The position numbers and the translations under genes are program-made. Shown here in pieces: positions 8,868 to 18,051 of a DNA stretch of 64,000 bases. The stretch is taken from NCBI GenBank assembly GCA_963782475.1, contig CAWAJW010000013.1, positions 186,001-250,000 of the forward strand. Reading direction: 5' to 3'. The stretch's first letter is position 1; each line of letters begins with the position of its first letter. Under the pieces are notes generated by a model. That model was not told where the DNA came from. It did no database searches and saw nothing but the letters and a program-made list of their open reading frames with translations. This DNA comes from CAVQBP01 sp963782475 (GTDB taxonomy: Bacteria > Bacteroidota > Ignavibacteria > Ignavibacteriales > Ignavibacteriaceae).

Positions 8868-11468
8868 ATGCCAGAGACGAAAACAAAGAAAGTAAGAGTT
8901 TATAAACTAGCCTCCGAATATAATCTTTCGGCTGAAAACCTTATTGAATTTTTGCAGAAAAAAGGGCACGATGTGAAGTCGCACATGTCGATGTTGAGCG
9001 ATGAAATGATTATCGATATAAATGCTCACTTCAAGAAAGATATCGAAAAAGCTGAAAAGCACTATAAAAAAATCGCGGAGTTTAATAAAAAACGTGAAGA
9101 AAAGGTTGAAGAGGAAGAATCAAAAGCTGCAAAAACTCCAGTTGAACCTGAACCGGAAATGGTAGAAGAAGCGAGAGAGGAAGAAATTGCACAAGTCCCT
9201 GTTGAAAAAGAAGTGGAAGAACAAGCAGTGGAACAAGGAGCTCAAACCGAAATAATTGAAGAAGAAGTGGCCGCTCCCGTAGAAATTCCGGTGGGAAAAG
9301 AAGAAGTTCAGGAACCAAAAAAACCTGCAGAACCTGAATTTAAAGCTCCAAGCGAAATTGAGAAAGACAAAAAAAGAGGTCTAAAAGTTGTCGGGAGAAT
9401 GGATCTCGGAGAAGAAAAGAAAACAGCTGCTTCAAATGGAGATCAGGATAAAGGAGAAAAACCTAAGAAGAAAAGGAAAAAACCTAAACCAAGAAAAAAG
9501 CCTGCTGATCAAGTTGATGAACAGGTTCCTGCTAAAAAGAGAAAGAGGATTAAGAGATTTGAAATTGATGAAAAAGAAGTAAAAGCCGCTATCAAAAAAA
9601 CTCTTCTTAGTATGGATGACTCTGTTGCCTCTGGAAGAGCAAGCGCAAGGAAAAAGAAACGAAGAGAAAGAGAAGCAGAAGAAGAAAGAAGACTTGAAGA
9701 AAAAAGTCATGAGCAGAAAACTATTGCTGTTAATGAATTCATTGCGGTAAGTGAACTCGCTAATCTAATGGGTGTACCGGTCAGCGATGTTATCCAGAAA
9801 TTTATCGAACTTGGTTTAATGGTTTCGATAAATCAAAGACTGGACGTTGATACCATCACTTTGGTAGCAGACGAATTCGGGTTTGATGTAAAATTCCAGG
9901 AAGAATATACATCGGAAGCCCTGGAAGATTTTGATGATGGAGTAGAAACATTAGAACCACGCCCTCCTATTGTAACTATAATGGGCCATGTTGATCATGG
10001 CAAAACCTCTTTACTGGATTATATAAGAAGAACAAATGTAGTTGCTGGAGAATCCGGCGGTATAACACAGCATATCGGTGCATATAAAGTAGATGTTGGA
10101 AATGGAAAGAATATTACGTTTCTCGATACACCCGGTCACGAAGCTTTTACAGCTATGCGTGCCAGGGGTGCCCAGCTTACAGACATTGTTGTCCTCATAA
10201 TCGCCGCAGATGATGCGGTTATGCCCCAAACAATCGAAGCAATTAACCATGCTCAGGCCGCAGGTGTTCCGATTGTTATTGCGATAAATAAAATTGATAA
10301 GCCGGGAGCAAATTCAGATAGAATTAAACAGCAGCTTGCAGATAGAAAAATTCTCGTTGAGGATTGGGGAGGTAAATATCAGTGTGTCGAAGTTTCTGCT
10401 AAAACAGGTTTGAATGTTGACAATCTGCTCGAAATTATTCTTTTAGAAGCGGATTTACTTGATTTAAAAGCCAACCCTAATAGAAATGCACGCGGGACTG
10501 TAGTTGAATCTGAATTGGATAAAGGAAGAGGAATAACCGGAACTATTTTAGTTCAAAAAGGAACTTTAAGAATCGGAGATCCTTTTGTTGCGGGAATATA
10601 TCAAGGAAAAGTAAGGGCTATGTTTGATGAACGCGGTAATAAAGTTGAAGAAGCACCCCCCGCTACACCAGTTTTGGTTCTGGGTTTTGAAGGCGCTCCT
10701 CAAGCCGGTGATACTTTTGTCGGAGTTGAATCGGAAAGACAGGCGCGTGACATCGGTATCAAACGGCAGCAGTTAAAACGGGAACAGGATCAGAAGCAGG
10801 TTCATCACATTACTCTCGAAGAAATAGGGAAACAAATCAGCATCGGCGGTGTAAAAGAACTGCCGTTAATTGTTAAAGGAGATGTTGACGGATCGGTAGA
10901 AGCTCTATCCGATTCTTTAATGAAATTATCCAATGAAGAAGTTGTAGTAAGAGTTATTCATAAAGGAGTTGGCGGAATTTCTGAAAGTGATGTCCTTTTA
11001 GCAGATGCATCCGATGCAATAATAATTGGTTTCCATGTTAGACCTCATCTTAATGCAAGAAAACTTGCAGAAAATCAGAATGTAGACATCCGTTTGTATA
11101 ATGTTATTTATGATGCAATTAATGAAGTTAAAGCTGCACTTGAAGGCTTGCTTTCACCGCTAATATCGGAGGAGGTAACAGCTACACTCGAAATTAGAGA
11201 TACTTTCAAGGTTCCTAAAATCGGCACTGTTGCAGGCTGCTATGTACAGGAAGGCAAGATATCACGGAATAGTAAAGTCCGCCTGATCAGAGACGGAATA
11301 GTAATTCATACAGGAGAGATCGGTTCACTGAAAAGATTTAAAGATGATGTGAGAGAAGTTGATGCCGGTTATGAATGTGGCCTCAACATTGCTAACTATA
11401 ATGATATTAAGGTTGGCGATGTTATCGAAGCTTACAAAATTGTAGAGACTAAGAAAAAATTAGCTTAA
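8868..11468 (+). CDS. infB: Translation initiation factor IF-2
   Basis: 866 residues. An IF2_N domain (about 8-60) is followed by a long Glu/Lys/Pro-rich linker (about 65-285) with a strongly basic stretch near 195-235, then a second IF2_N domain (ELANLMGVPVSDVIQKF). The GTPase domain has G1 GHVDHGKTS (about 372), G3 DTPGHEAF and G4 NKID. Domains II, III and C complete the protein. IF-2 places initiator fMet-tRNA on the 30S subunit and drives subunit joining by GTP hydrolysis. Several open frames over the linker, sense and antisense, are artefacts of its low complexity. An imperfect hairpin follows the gene (11474-11496) without a T run. Confidence 0.98.
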   Translation: MPETKTKKVRVYKLASEYNLSAENLIEFLQKKGHDVKSHMSMLSDEMIIDINAHFKKDIEKAEKHYKKIAEFNKKREEKVEEEESKAAKTPVEPEPEMVEEAREEEIAQVPVEKEVEEQAVEQGAQTEIIEEEVAAPVEIPVGKEEVQEPKKPAEPEFKAPSEIEKDKKRGLKVVGRMDLGEEKKTAASNGDQDKGEKPKKKRKKPKPRKKPADQVDEQVPAKKRKRIKRFEIDEKEVKAAIKKTLLSMDDSVASGRASARKKKRREREAEEERRLEEKSHEQKTIAVNEFIAVSELANLMGVPVSDVIQKFIELGLMVSINQRLDVDTITLVADEFGFDVKFQEEYTSEALEDFDDGVETLEPRPPIVTIMGHVDHGKTSLLDYIRRTNVVAGESGGITQHIGAYKVDVGNGKNITFLDTPGHEAFTAMRARGAQLTDIVVLIIAADDAVMPQTIEAINHAQAAGVPIVIAINKIDKPGANSDRIKQQLADRKILVEDWGGKYQCVEVSAKTGLNVDNLLEIILLEADLLDLKANPNRNARGTVVESELDKGRGITGTILVQKGTLRIGDPFVAGIYQGKVRAMFDERGNKVEEAPPATPVLVLGFEGAPQAGDTFVGVESERQARDIGIKRQQLKREQDQKQVHHITLEEIGKQISIGGVKELPLIVKGDVDGSVEALSDSLMKLSNEEVVVRVIHKGVGGISESDVLLADASDAIIIGFHVRPHLNARKLAENQNVDIRLYNVIYDAINEVKAALEGLLSPLISEEVTATLEIRDTFKVPKIGTVAGCYVQEGKISRNSKVRLIRDGIVIHTGEIGSLKRFKDDVREVDAGYECGLNIANYNDIKVGDVIEAYKIVETKKKLA

Positions 11469-11514
11469 AATATAGAATAGGAATTTCTCCTGTTCTGGTT
11501 TATCGAAGGTTTGC

Positions 11515-11877
11515 ATGTCCAGAAGAATTGAAAGAGTTGAAAAATTAATTAAAGAAGAAATAAGTCTCATCTTTCTGCATGAGCTTCAGGATAGACTTCC
11601 AAATAATGAGATCGGGTTTGTAACGATTACCGGTGTTAAAGTAAGTGCAGATCTGAAAATTGCCAAGGTTTATATTTCGGTTCTTGAAAGGGAAAAGAGA
11701 GAAGAAGTTTTAGAAAAGATAAAATTAAAAACCGGCTTTATCAGGTCTCTTCTTGCTTCCCGGATAAAAATAAAATTTACACCTGAATTGAAATTTTTTA
11801 TAGATGATACTCTTGATTATGTTGAAAAAATTGAAGGACTTTTAAGGAAAATCCATAACGAAGATGATAACAAATGA
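11515..11877 (+). CDS. rbfA: 30S ribosome-binding factor RbfA
   Basis: 120 residues, typical of RbfA. It begins RRIERVEKLIKEEISLIF, has the KH-like fold with VTITGVKVSADLKIAKVYISV, and ends with KFTPELKFFIDDTLDYVEKI, the conserved PxLxFxxDxSxxxxxxI region. RbfA binds near the 5' end helix of 16S rRNA and is needed for late 30S maturation and cold adaptation. A GAAGG motif lies just before the ATG. The end overlaps truB by 14 bases, so the two are translationally coupled. Confidence 0.96.
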   Translation: MSRRIERVEKLIKEEISLIFLHELQDRLPNNEIGFVTITGVKVSADLKIAKVYISVLEREKREEVLEKIKLKTGFIRSLLASRIKIKFTPELKFFIDDTLDYVEKIEGLLRKIHNEDDNK

Positions 11878-12568
11878 TACAATTGACTACTCCAAGTTCG
11901 ATTTTGATTTAGGTGAAGCAATTCTGATAGATAAACCTTTCAGATGGACATCATTCCATGTTGTTCACAAAATAAGACAAGCTGTAGGAGTTAAAAAGGT
12001 TGGACATGCCGGAACCCTGGACCCGCTGGCAACCGGACTTTTAATTATTTGCACCGGGAAAAAGACTAAGGAAATTTCACTTTTCCAGGATTTGGAAAAA
12101 ACTTATTCCGGAATTTTAACTCTTGGAAAAATGACCTCATCGATGGATTTGGAAACAGATATTATTGAAGAAAAATCTTTCAGCAATATAGCTGAAGAAG
12201 AATTATTTAAAGTAAAAGAAGAATTTACCGGTGAAATCTCTCAGGTTCCTCCCATGTATTCTGCGGTAAAGTATAAAGGAAAATCTTTATATAAACTTGC
12301 AAGGAAAGGAAAAACTGTAAATAGGGAACCGAGAAAAGTGCTCGTTTCAAAATTTAATTTTACTAAAATCAGTCTTCCTGATATCTCATTTGAAATATCC
12401 TGCTCGAAAGGTACTTACATAAGAGCAATTGTAAATGACCTGGGAATTAGGCTGGGATGCGGAGCTGTATTATCTTCTTTGAGAAGAACTAAAATTGGAA
12501 ATTATAATATTGAAAATGCCCTTTCGGTTGATGATTTTATTAAAAATATCCAATTCGCTTTAGTTTAA
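11864..12568 (+). CDS. truB: tRNA pseudouridine-55 synthase TruB
   Basis: 234 residues, a compact TruB without a clear C-terminal PUA domain. The catalytic motif GHAGTLDPLATG places the nucleophilic Asp at residue 53. Other conserved pieces are ILIDKPFRWTSFHVV near the start, YSAVKYKGKSLYKLARKG and CSKGTYIRAIVNDLG. The enzyme makes pseudouridine 55 in the T-loop of most tRNAs. It overlaps rbfA by 14 bases and is followed by ribF after 83 bases, the usual order. Confidence 0.97.
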   Translation: MITNDTIDYSKFDFDLGEAILIDKPFRWTSFHVVHKIRQAVGVKKVGHAGTLDPLATGLLIICTGKKTKEISLFQDLEKTYSGILTLGKMTSSMDLETDIIEEKSFSNIAEEELFKVKEEFTGEISQVPPMYSAVKYKGKSLYKLARKGKTVNREPRKVLVSKFNFTKISLPDISFEISCSKGTYIRAIVNDLGIRLGCGAVLSSLRRTKIGNYNIENALSVDDFIKNIQFALV

Positions 12569-12651
12569 GGGTAATGGATTATGCCCGGATTGTTTCATTT
12601 TCAGTCAAAAAAAACATATATTAATACGCTTTTTGTTTAGATAAAGTATTT

Positions 12652-13590
12652 ATGAAAATATTCCACGAGTTCTCTGAAATTCAAAAGAACGAAAATACCT
12701 TTTTAACTATAGGTTCTTTTGATGGTATTCATTTAGGACATATAGAGATAATAAATAGAATTAATAAAAAAGCTTCTCAAAAGAATGGAAGAAGCTTTTT
12801 GATAACTTTTGAACCGCACCCAAGAAGCGTTCTTTCAAATAATTCCGATGTTAAGATATTAACAACTTTAAGAGAAAAATCTATCCTTCTGGATTCTTTG
12901 GGAATTCAAAATTTATTGGTGATTAAGTTCACTAAAGATTTCTCTCAAATTAACGCGGATGATTTTGTTATTAATTATATAATAAAGTTTATTGGTCTTA
13001 AGGAAATTGTTATCGGGCATGATCATCACTTCGGTAAGGGACGCAGCGGTAATGAAACCACTTTAAGAAAACTGGGAGAAACAAATAATTTCGATGTTTC
13101 AATCGTTGGTGCTTATAAATTAAATGATAAAATTATCAGCAGTTCAGAAATTCGAAGCTCATTAATTAATGGAAATTTAAGATTGAGCAATACTTATCTT
13201 GGAAGGTATTATTCTTTCAGCGGATATGTGATAGAAGGAGACAAAAGAGGAAGAGAGCTCGGATTTCCGACAGCAAATATAAAATTGGAAGATGAACATA
13301 AGCTTTTACCTGCATTAGGTGTTTACGCGGTAGAATTTATAGTTGATGATAATAAATATTTCGGTTTGTTAAGCGTGGGTAAAAGACCGACTTTTTATGA
13401 AGATGGAAAAATAATTCCTGAAGTTTATATTTATGATTTCAACAAAGATATTTATGGAAAGTTTGTAACTGTTAATATTGTTGAAATGATACGGGGTGAA
13501 ATTAAATACAATTCCGCCCGGGAATTAATTGCACAAATGAATAAGGATAAAGAATTAGGTTCGGAAATTTTAAGTAAATTGGTAGGTTAA
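12652..13590 (+). CDS. ribF: Bifunctional riboflavin kinase / FAD synthetase RibF
   Basis: 312 residues, standard length. The N-terminal nucleotidyltransferase half has GSFDGIHLGH and FEPHPRSVL, and GHDHHFGKGRSGN; the C-terminal flavokinase half has GDKRGRELGFPTANI and LPALGVYAVEF. It phosphorylates riboflavin to FMN and adenylates FMN to FAD. The position between truB and rpsO is conserved in many bacteria. A short gap of 83 bases precedes it, with no confident promoter. Confidence 0.97.
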   Translation: MKIFHEFSEIQKNENTFLTIGSFDGIHLGHIEIINRINKKASQKNGRSFLITFEPHPRSVLSNNSDVKILTTLREKSILLDSLGIQNLLVIKFTKDFSQINADDFVINYIIKFIGLKEIVIGHDHHFGKGRSGNETTLRKLGETNNFDVSIVGAYKLNDKIISSSEIRSSLINGNLRLSNTYLGRYYSFSGYVIEGDKRGRELGFPTANIKLEDEHKLLPALGVYAVEFIVDDNKYFGLLSVGKRPTFYEDGKIIPEVYIYDFNKDIYGKFVTVNIVEMIRGEIKYNSARELIAQMNKDKELGSEILSKLVG

Positions 13591-13669
13591 ATTTTAAAAG
13601 GCTTATTTGAAAGATTGAGGTTTTGGTTAAGAAGAAAGAAATAAAAAAGATTAAGAATAAAATTAATTG

Positions 13670-13704
13670 ATCCCGGTTTACTTAATCAAAAGATATTCTG
13701 GGAT
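13670..13704 (+). promoter_or_regulatory. Possible rpsO leader hairpin
   Basis: ATCCCGG (13670-13676) can pair with CTGGGAT (13698-13704), seven pairs including one G-U, around a 21-base loop. It lies 34 bases before the rpsO start. Ribosomal protein S15 represses its own mRNA through leader structures in several bacteria, so this is a candidate, but no S15-binding signature was verified and the stem is short. Confidence 0.3.
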
Positions 13705-13737
13705 TATATTGTATAAACAACATAAGGATAAATAAAA

Positions 13738-14001
13738 ATGACGAAAGAGGAAAAGCTCGAATTAATTAAAAATTTTGGAGCTAATGAGAAAGACTCCGGA
13801 AAAGCAGAAGTACAAATTGCTATACTTACAAAAAGAATAAATGAGCTGACAGAACATTTTAATGTTCATAAAAAAGATCATCATTCCCGCAGAGGTTTAA
13901 TGGCAATGGTTGGAAAAAGGAGAAGACTATTAAATTATTTAATGAAAAAAGATATAGCAAGATATAGAACAATTATTAAAGAGTTAAACATTAGAAAGTA
14001 A
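13738..14001 (+). CDS. rpsO: 30S ribosomal protein S15
   Basis: 87 residues, close to the usual 88-89. Conserved S15 features are visible: an N-terminal helix, KAEVQIAILTKRINELTEH, and the rRNA-binding segment KKDHHSRRGLMAMVGKRRRL. S15 is a primary 16S rRNA binding protein that nucleates the central domain of the 30S subunit. It is followed after 11 bases by pnp, the classic rpsO-pnp pair. Confidence 0.98.
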   Translation: MTKEEKLELIKNFGANEKDSGKAEVQIAILTKRINELTEHFNVHKKDHHSRRGLMAMVGKRRRLLNYLMKKDIARYRTIIKELNIRK

Positions 14002-14012
14002 AAGGTTTATTA

Positions 14013-16118
14013 ATGATATTAAAAGAATTAGAATTAGGCGGAAAGAAATTTTCTTTAGAAACAGGCAGATTTGCGAAACAAGCAAACGGTGCCGTTATGG
14101 TTAGATATGGTGACAGTATGGTATTGGTTTCAGCAGTTGCTGCCGAAACAGCACCGGAAGATATTGACTATTTTCCTCTTCAAGTAGAATACAGGGAAAA
14201 AACTTCTGCCGCCGGAAAATTTCCTGGCGGGTATATTAAAAGAGAAGGACGGCCGACAGAGAAAGAAATATTAAGCGCAAGATTAGTTGACAGGCCTATT
14301 AGACCTCTTTTCCCAAGTGAATTTAATAATGAAACACAAATTATAGCCCTGGTATTTTCATACGATGGAGAAAATGACACGGATGTTCTTGCCGCCGTCG
14401 GTGCTTCTGCTGCCTTGACAATTTCGGACATCCCTTTTAACGGGCCTGCTGCTGAAGTTAGAGTCGGAAGAATCAATGGTGAATTTATTGTTAATCCGAC
14501 CCATCAGCAAATTAAAGAAAGTGACATTGAGCTTGTTGTAGCCGGAACTTCCGATTCAATAGTGATGGTTGAAGGTGAATCCAATGAGATAAATGAAGAA
14601 GATTTGTTAAACGCTCTTAAATTTGCGCAGGGAGAAATAAAAAAGCTAGTTGATCTGCAGCTTGAATTAGCAAAAGAGGTAAATAAGTCCAAAAAAGAAA
14701 TTGCCAAAAAAAGTATAGATGAAAATTTAAAAAGCGATGTATACAATCTGGCACATGATAAATTAAAAGAGATTGTTTATTCAATACTTGCAAAAGAAGA
14801 AAGAAGTAATAAGAATAAAGAATTGACTCAATCTGTAAAAGATTCTTTGGCTGAAAAATATCCCGAAGAGGAAAAATTAATTGGTGAAATTATTCATGAT
14901 CTTGAAAAAGATCTTATGAGAAAAAGAATTCTCGGCGAAGGTATACGTTTGGATGGAAGAAACACAACCCAAATACGTCCCATTTCAATTGAGGTTGGAA
15001 TTCTCCCGAGAACACACGGCTCGAGTTTATTTACAAGAGGTGAAACACAAAGTTTAACAACTGTTACACTCGGTACTAAAAATGATGAACAAACTGTCGA
15101 CGGTTTAATAGAGGAATATAGTAAGAAATTTATGCTCCATTACAACTTCCCACCTTTCAGTGTAGGGGAAGTTGGGAGAATGACCGGAGTCGGAAGAAGA
15201 GAAATTGGCCATGGAAATCTTGCTGAAAGATCATTGAAGATTATGTTTCCGCCGGAAGATCAATTCCCCTACACCGTAAGGGTTATTTCAGACATATTGG
15301 AATCAAATGGTTCATCTTCAATGGCTACGGTTTGTGCAGGCTCTCTAGCTTTAATGGATGCTGGTGTCCCGATAAAAAAAGCTGTTGCAGGAATTGCAAT
15401 GGGCCTTATTAAAGAAGAAGATAATTATGCAGTACTATCCGATATCCTTGGTAATGAAGATCATTTAGGTGATATGGATTTTAAAGTTGCCGGAACTAAA
15501 GATGGAATTACTGCTTTCCAGATGGATATTAAGATCGAGGGAATTTCTTTTGAAATAATAGAAAAAGCTCTGGCTCAAGCAAGAGAAGGACGGCATTATA
15601 TTTTAGATAAAATGAATAATGTAATTAATACAGCCAGGGATTCGATATCATCTTTTGCACCTAGATTGATTACTATGCAGGTAGAAACCGATCAGATCGG
15701 CGCAATTATTGGCCCCGGCGGAAAAACTATACAGGGCATGCAGAGATTATTTGGTGTTGATATTAATATCGATGATGACGGCACAGTCAGCATCGCTTCT
15801 CCTAACAAAGAGAATGCATCAAAATGTAAAGAATACATTAAAAAATTAACCGCAACTCCTGAAGTTGGGGAAATTTATGAAGGAGTTATAACCAAAATTA
15901 TGGATTTTGGTGCTTTTGTTGAGATACTTCCAGGGAAAGAAGGACTGCTTCATATTTCTCAAATCGATAACAAACGGGTCAATAAAGTTACTGATTACTT
16001 TAAAGAAGGAGATATGGTAACCGTCAAATTGCTGAAAATTGAAAACGGCAAATATTCTTTAAGCAGAAAAGAGCTTTTAAAAGAAGACGGGAAAGAAAAA
16101 GCCGAAAAAAATAATTGA
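14013..16118 (+). CDS. pnp: Polyribonucleotide nucleotidyltransferase (PNPase)
   Basis: 701 residues, standard. Two RNase PH domains (about 10-215 and 305-530, joined by an all-helical domain with many Lys/Glu) are followed by a KH domain (GAIIGPGGKTIQGMQ, about 560) and an S1 domain (about 620-690, GEIYEGVITKIMDFGAFVEI). It degrades RNA 3' to 5' phosphorolytically. It directly follows rpsO and is followed by a hairpin at 16128-16153, so the operon probably ends here. The last residues are Lys/Glu-rich. Confidence 0.98.
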   Translation: MILKELELGGKKFSLETGRFAKQANGAVMVRYGDSMVLVSAVAAETAPEDIDYFPLQVEYREKTSAAGKFPGGYIKREGRPTEKEILSARLVDRPIRPLFPSEFNNETQIIALVFSYDGENDTDVLAAVGASAALTISDIPFNGPAAEVRVGRINGEFIVNPTHQQIKESDIELVVAGTSDSIVMVEGESNEINEEDLLNALKFAQGEIKKLVDLQLELAKEVNKSKKEIAKKSIDENLKSDVYNLAHDKLKEIVYSILAKEERSNKNKELTQSVKDSLAEKYPEEEKLIGEIIHDLEKDLMRKRILGEGIRLDGRNTTQIRPISIEVGILPRTHGSSLFTRGETQSLTTVTLGTKNDEQTVDGLIEEYSKKFMLHYNFPPFSVGEVGRMTGVGRREIGHGNLAERSLKIMFPPEDQFPYTVRVISDILESNGSSSMATVCAGSLALMDAGVPIKKAVAGIAMGLIKEEDNYAVLSDILGNEDHLGDMDFKVAGTKDGITAFQMDIKIEGISFEIIEKALAQAREGRHYILDKMNNVINTARDSISSFAPRLITMQVETDQIGAIIGPGGKTIQGMQRLFGVDINIDDDGTVSIASPNKENASKCKEYIKKLTATPEVGEIYEGVITKIMDFGAFVEILPGKEGLLHISQIDNKRVNKVTDYFKEGDMVTVKLLKIENGKYSLSRKELLKEDGKEKAEKNN

Positions 16119-16127
16119 TTTTTAGGG

Positions 16128-16153
16128 AATGCCAGGAATTTATCCCTGGCATT
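16128..16153 (+). terminator. Terminator of the rimP-pnp operon
   Basis: AATGCCAGG (16128-16136) pairs perfectly with CCTGGCATT (16145-16153) around an 8-base loop, nine bases after the pnp stop. A T6 run follows about ten bases downstream (16163-16168), a little farther than ideal. This is the most likely end of the long operon. Confidence 0.65.
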
Positions 16154-16376
16154 ATTATCAGGTTTTTTAAGAAAATCATAAAGTTATGATTCAATTAAGA
16201 TTGTTACCTTGTTTTCAAGCTGTTTTGGAATTCATTCAATTCAACACCTACTTTCTTCTATTTGTGCCGAAAGTAAAAAATAATATTCAGGCAGATAAAA
16301 GAAGTACGGAGGAATTCTTTAACGGCAGATCATTTTCATTAATTCCGTATAAGCCGGAATATGATCACAAAGTTTG

Positions 16377-16393
16377 TCCCGTATATTACGGGA
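16377..16393 (+). promoter_or_regulatory. Hairpin in the RNase G leader
   Basis: TCCCGTA (16377-16383) and TACGGGA (16387-16393) form a perfect 7-base stem with a 3-base loop, ending 27 bases before the RNase G start. No T run follows, so it is not a terminator. Some RNase E mRNAs are autoregulated through 5' UTR structures; the same is possible but unproven here. The rest of the gap (16154-16420) has no supported gene. Confidence 0.35.
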
Positions 16394-16420
16394 TTATTTC
16401 ACTACTAAAGTTTATTTTAT

Positions 16421-17998
16421 ATGAGAAAAGAGATTATAATAAATTCTTCCACTTCGCAAACACGTGTTGCCATAACCGAAGATGGAAATTTAGTCGACTT
16501 TTTTGTTGACTATCCTGAAAACCGGCGCATGGTCGGTGATATTTATTTGGGGAAAATAGCCAGGGTTTTACCTGGTATCAAAGCTGCTTTTGTTGATATT
16601 GGGATGAAGCACGATGCCTTCCTTCACTTTTCAGATATTGGTGAAACTACCAAACAATTTCAAGATATGCTTGGAGAGGAAGACTCTGACGTTGATGATG
16701 ATGAAGATGAACCACCAGCGGAAAATCCCGCCTCACAAGCTAAACAACAGCAGTACCAAAACCATACGGAAATCCCGAAATTACATAAAGGTCAGGACAT
16801 AATTGTCCAAATAACAAAAGAACCGGTTAATAATAAGGGAGTTAGAGTTAGCTCGTCTGTTTCTTTACCCGGAAGATTTTGTGTCTTGCTTCCGTTTGAC
16901 GGTAAAGTAGGTGTTTCCAAGAAAATATATGATTATAAAGAGAGAAGACGCTTACGAAATATGGCCAGGAGTATTCTTCCGAGAAATTATGGTTTAATAA
17001 TCCGGACAGTTGCAAAAAATCAGAATGAAGAATCTCTGCAGGAAGATTTAAATAATTTAATAAAAACCTGGAAAGAAATAGAAACTACTGTAAAATCCGA
17101 AACTCCTCCTGCTCTTATCTACCAGGATCTTAATACAACATCAAGTGTAATCAGAGATCTTTTTACACCCGACGTTTCAAAAGTATTTATTGATTCAAAA
17201 AAATTATACAAGCAGATAAAAAATTATATCCAATTAATTCAGCCTGGACTTGCAGATAAAATAGAATTGTTCAAGTCGGGGCACCCGATATTTGATTCAT
17301 TTAAAATTGAAGAGCAGATAAAAACTTTAATGGGTAGAAAAGTTCCGTTGCCGAGCGGCGGATATTTGATTATTGAGCATACGGAAGCAATGGTTGTTAT
17401 AGATGTTAACAGCGGAAGATATGCAAAAAATAAGGAACAGGAATTAAATTCATTAAAAACTGACCTTGAAGCTTCGAGAGAAATTGCAAGACAGCTTCGT
17501 TTAAGAGATATCGGCGGCATTATTGTTATAGATTTTATCGATCTTGAAGATGATAAGAATCGAAAGAAAGTCTATGATGAGCTCCGGAAGGAATTCAGGA
17601 GGGACAGAGCTAAAGTTTCCGTTCTCCCCATGTCCGATTTTGGAGTAATACAAATTACCAGGCAAAGGATTCGTCAAAATATAATGCAGGCGATGAAGGA
17701 AGTATGTCCTTATTGCCTTGGAACCGGTTTACTTACTAAACATTCTCACCTGGTTTACGATCTTGAAGACTGGCTGAAAAAGTTTAGAAGACATTCAAAT
17801 GAAAGATCCTTAATTATTAAATGTCATCCTACAGTAGCAGAGAAGTTAAAAAAGGGTGAGTTTAAATCCCTGACAAAACTGCAGCTGAAGCATTTAGTCA
17901 GGTTGAAAATTGTGGAAGATGAAAGTATGCCCTTGTCACAATTTAAATTTTTCTCTAAAAAAACTCAAAAAGAATTAACAGATGAATTCAATCAATAA
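16421..17998 (+). CDS. rng: Ribonuclease G/E family endoribonuclease
   Basis: 525 residues, the RNase G size class without the RNase E scaffold tail. The N-terminal S1 domain (MVGDIYLGKIARVLPG, AFVDIGMKHDAFLHF) is interrupted by an acidic, glutamine-rich insertion of about 45 residues (about 85-130, DSDVDDDEDEPP). The catalytic DNase I-like region has the two metal-binding aspartates in VIDVNSGRY and VIDFIDLEDD. The zinc-link CPYCLGTG follows. It cleaves single-stranded RNA in rRNA maturation and mRNA decay. It lies directly after the pnp operon. A 7-base-pair hairpin sits in its leader. Confidence 0.95.
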   Translation: MRKEIIINSSTSQTRVAITEDGNLVDFFVDYPENRRMVGDIYLGKIARVLPGIKAAFVDIGMKHDAFLHFSDIGETTKQFQDMLGEEDSDVDDDEDEPPAENPASQAKQQQYQNHTEIPKLHKGQDIIVQITKEPVNNKGVRVSSSVSLPGRFCVLLPFDGKVGVSKKIYDYKERRRLRNMARSILPRNYGLIIRTVAKNQNEESLQEDLNNLIKTWKEIETTVKSETPPALIYQDLNTTSSVIRDLFTPDVSKVFIDSKKLYKQIKNYIQLIQPGLADKIELFKSGHPIFDSFKIEEQIKTLMGRKVPLPSGGYLIIEHTEAMVVIDVNSGRYAKNKEQELNSLKTDLEASREIARQLRLRDIGGIIVIDFIDLEDDKNRKKVYDELRKEFRRDRAKVSVLPMSDFGVIQITRQRIRQNIMQAMKEVCPYCLGTGLLTKHSHLVYDLEDWLKKFRRHSNERSLIIKCHPTVAEKLKKGEFKSLTKLQLKHLVRLKIVEDESMPLSQFKFFSKKTQKELTDEFNQ

Positions 17999-18051
17999 AG
18001 GAGTTAATTTTTCTCATTAGATTTCAATAATGATATTTTGCGGATAAAATT

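Noticed and set aside
9082..9710. Several open frames on both strands inside infB
   Set aside because: They lie over the repetitive Glu/Lys linker of IF-2, whose low complexity keeps other frames open. The leucine- or phenylalanine-rich products are the expected mirror image.
16186..16509. 107-codon open frame between pnp and RNase G
   Set aside because: It overlaps the conserved start of the RNase G gene by 89 bases, has no ribosome binding site, and its sequence shows no recognisable fold. The region upstream carries the rng leader hairpin instead.
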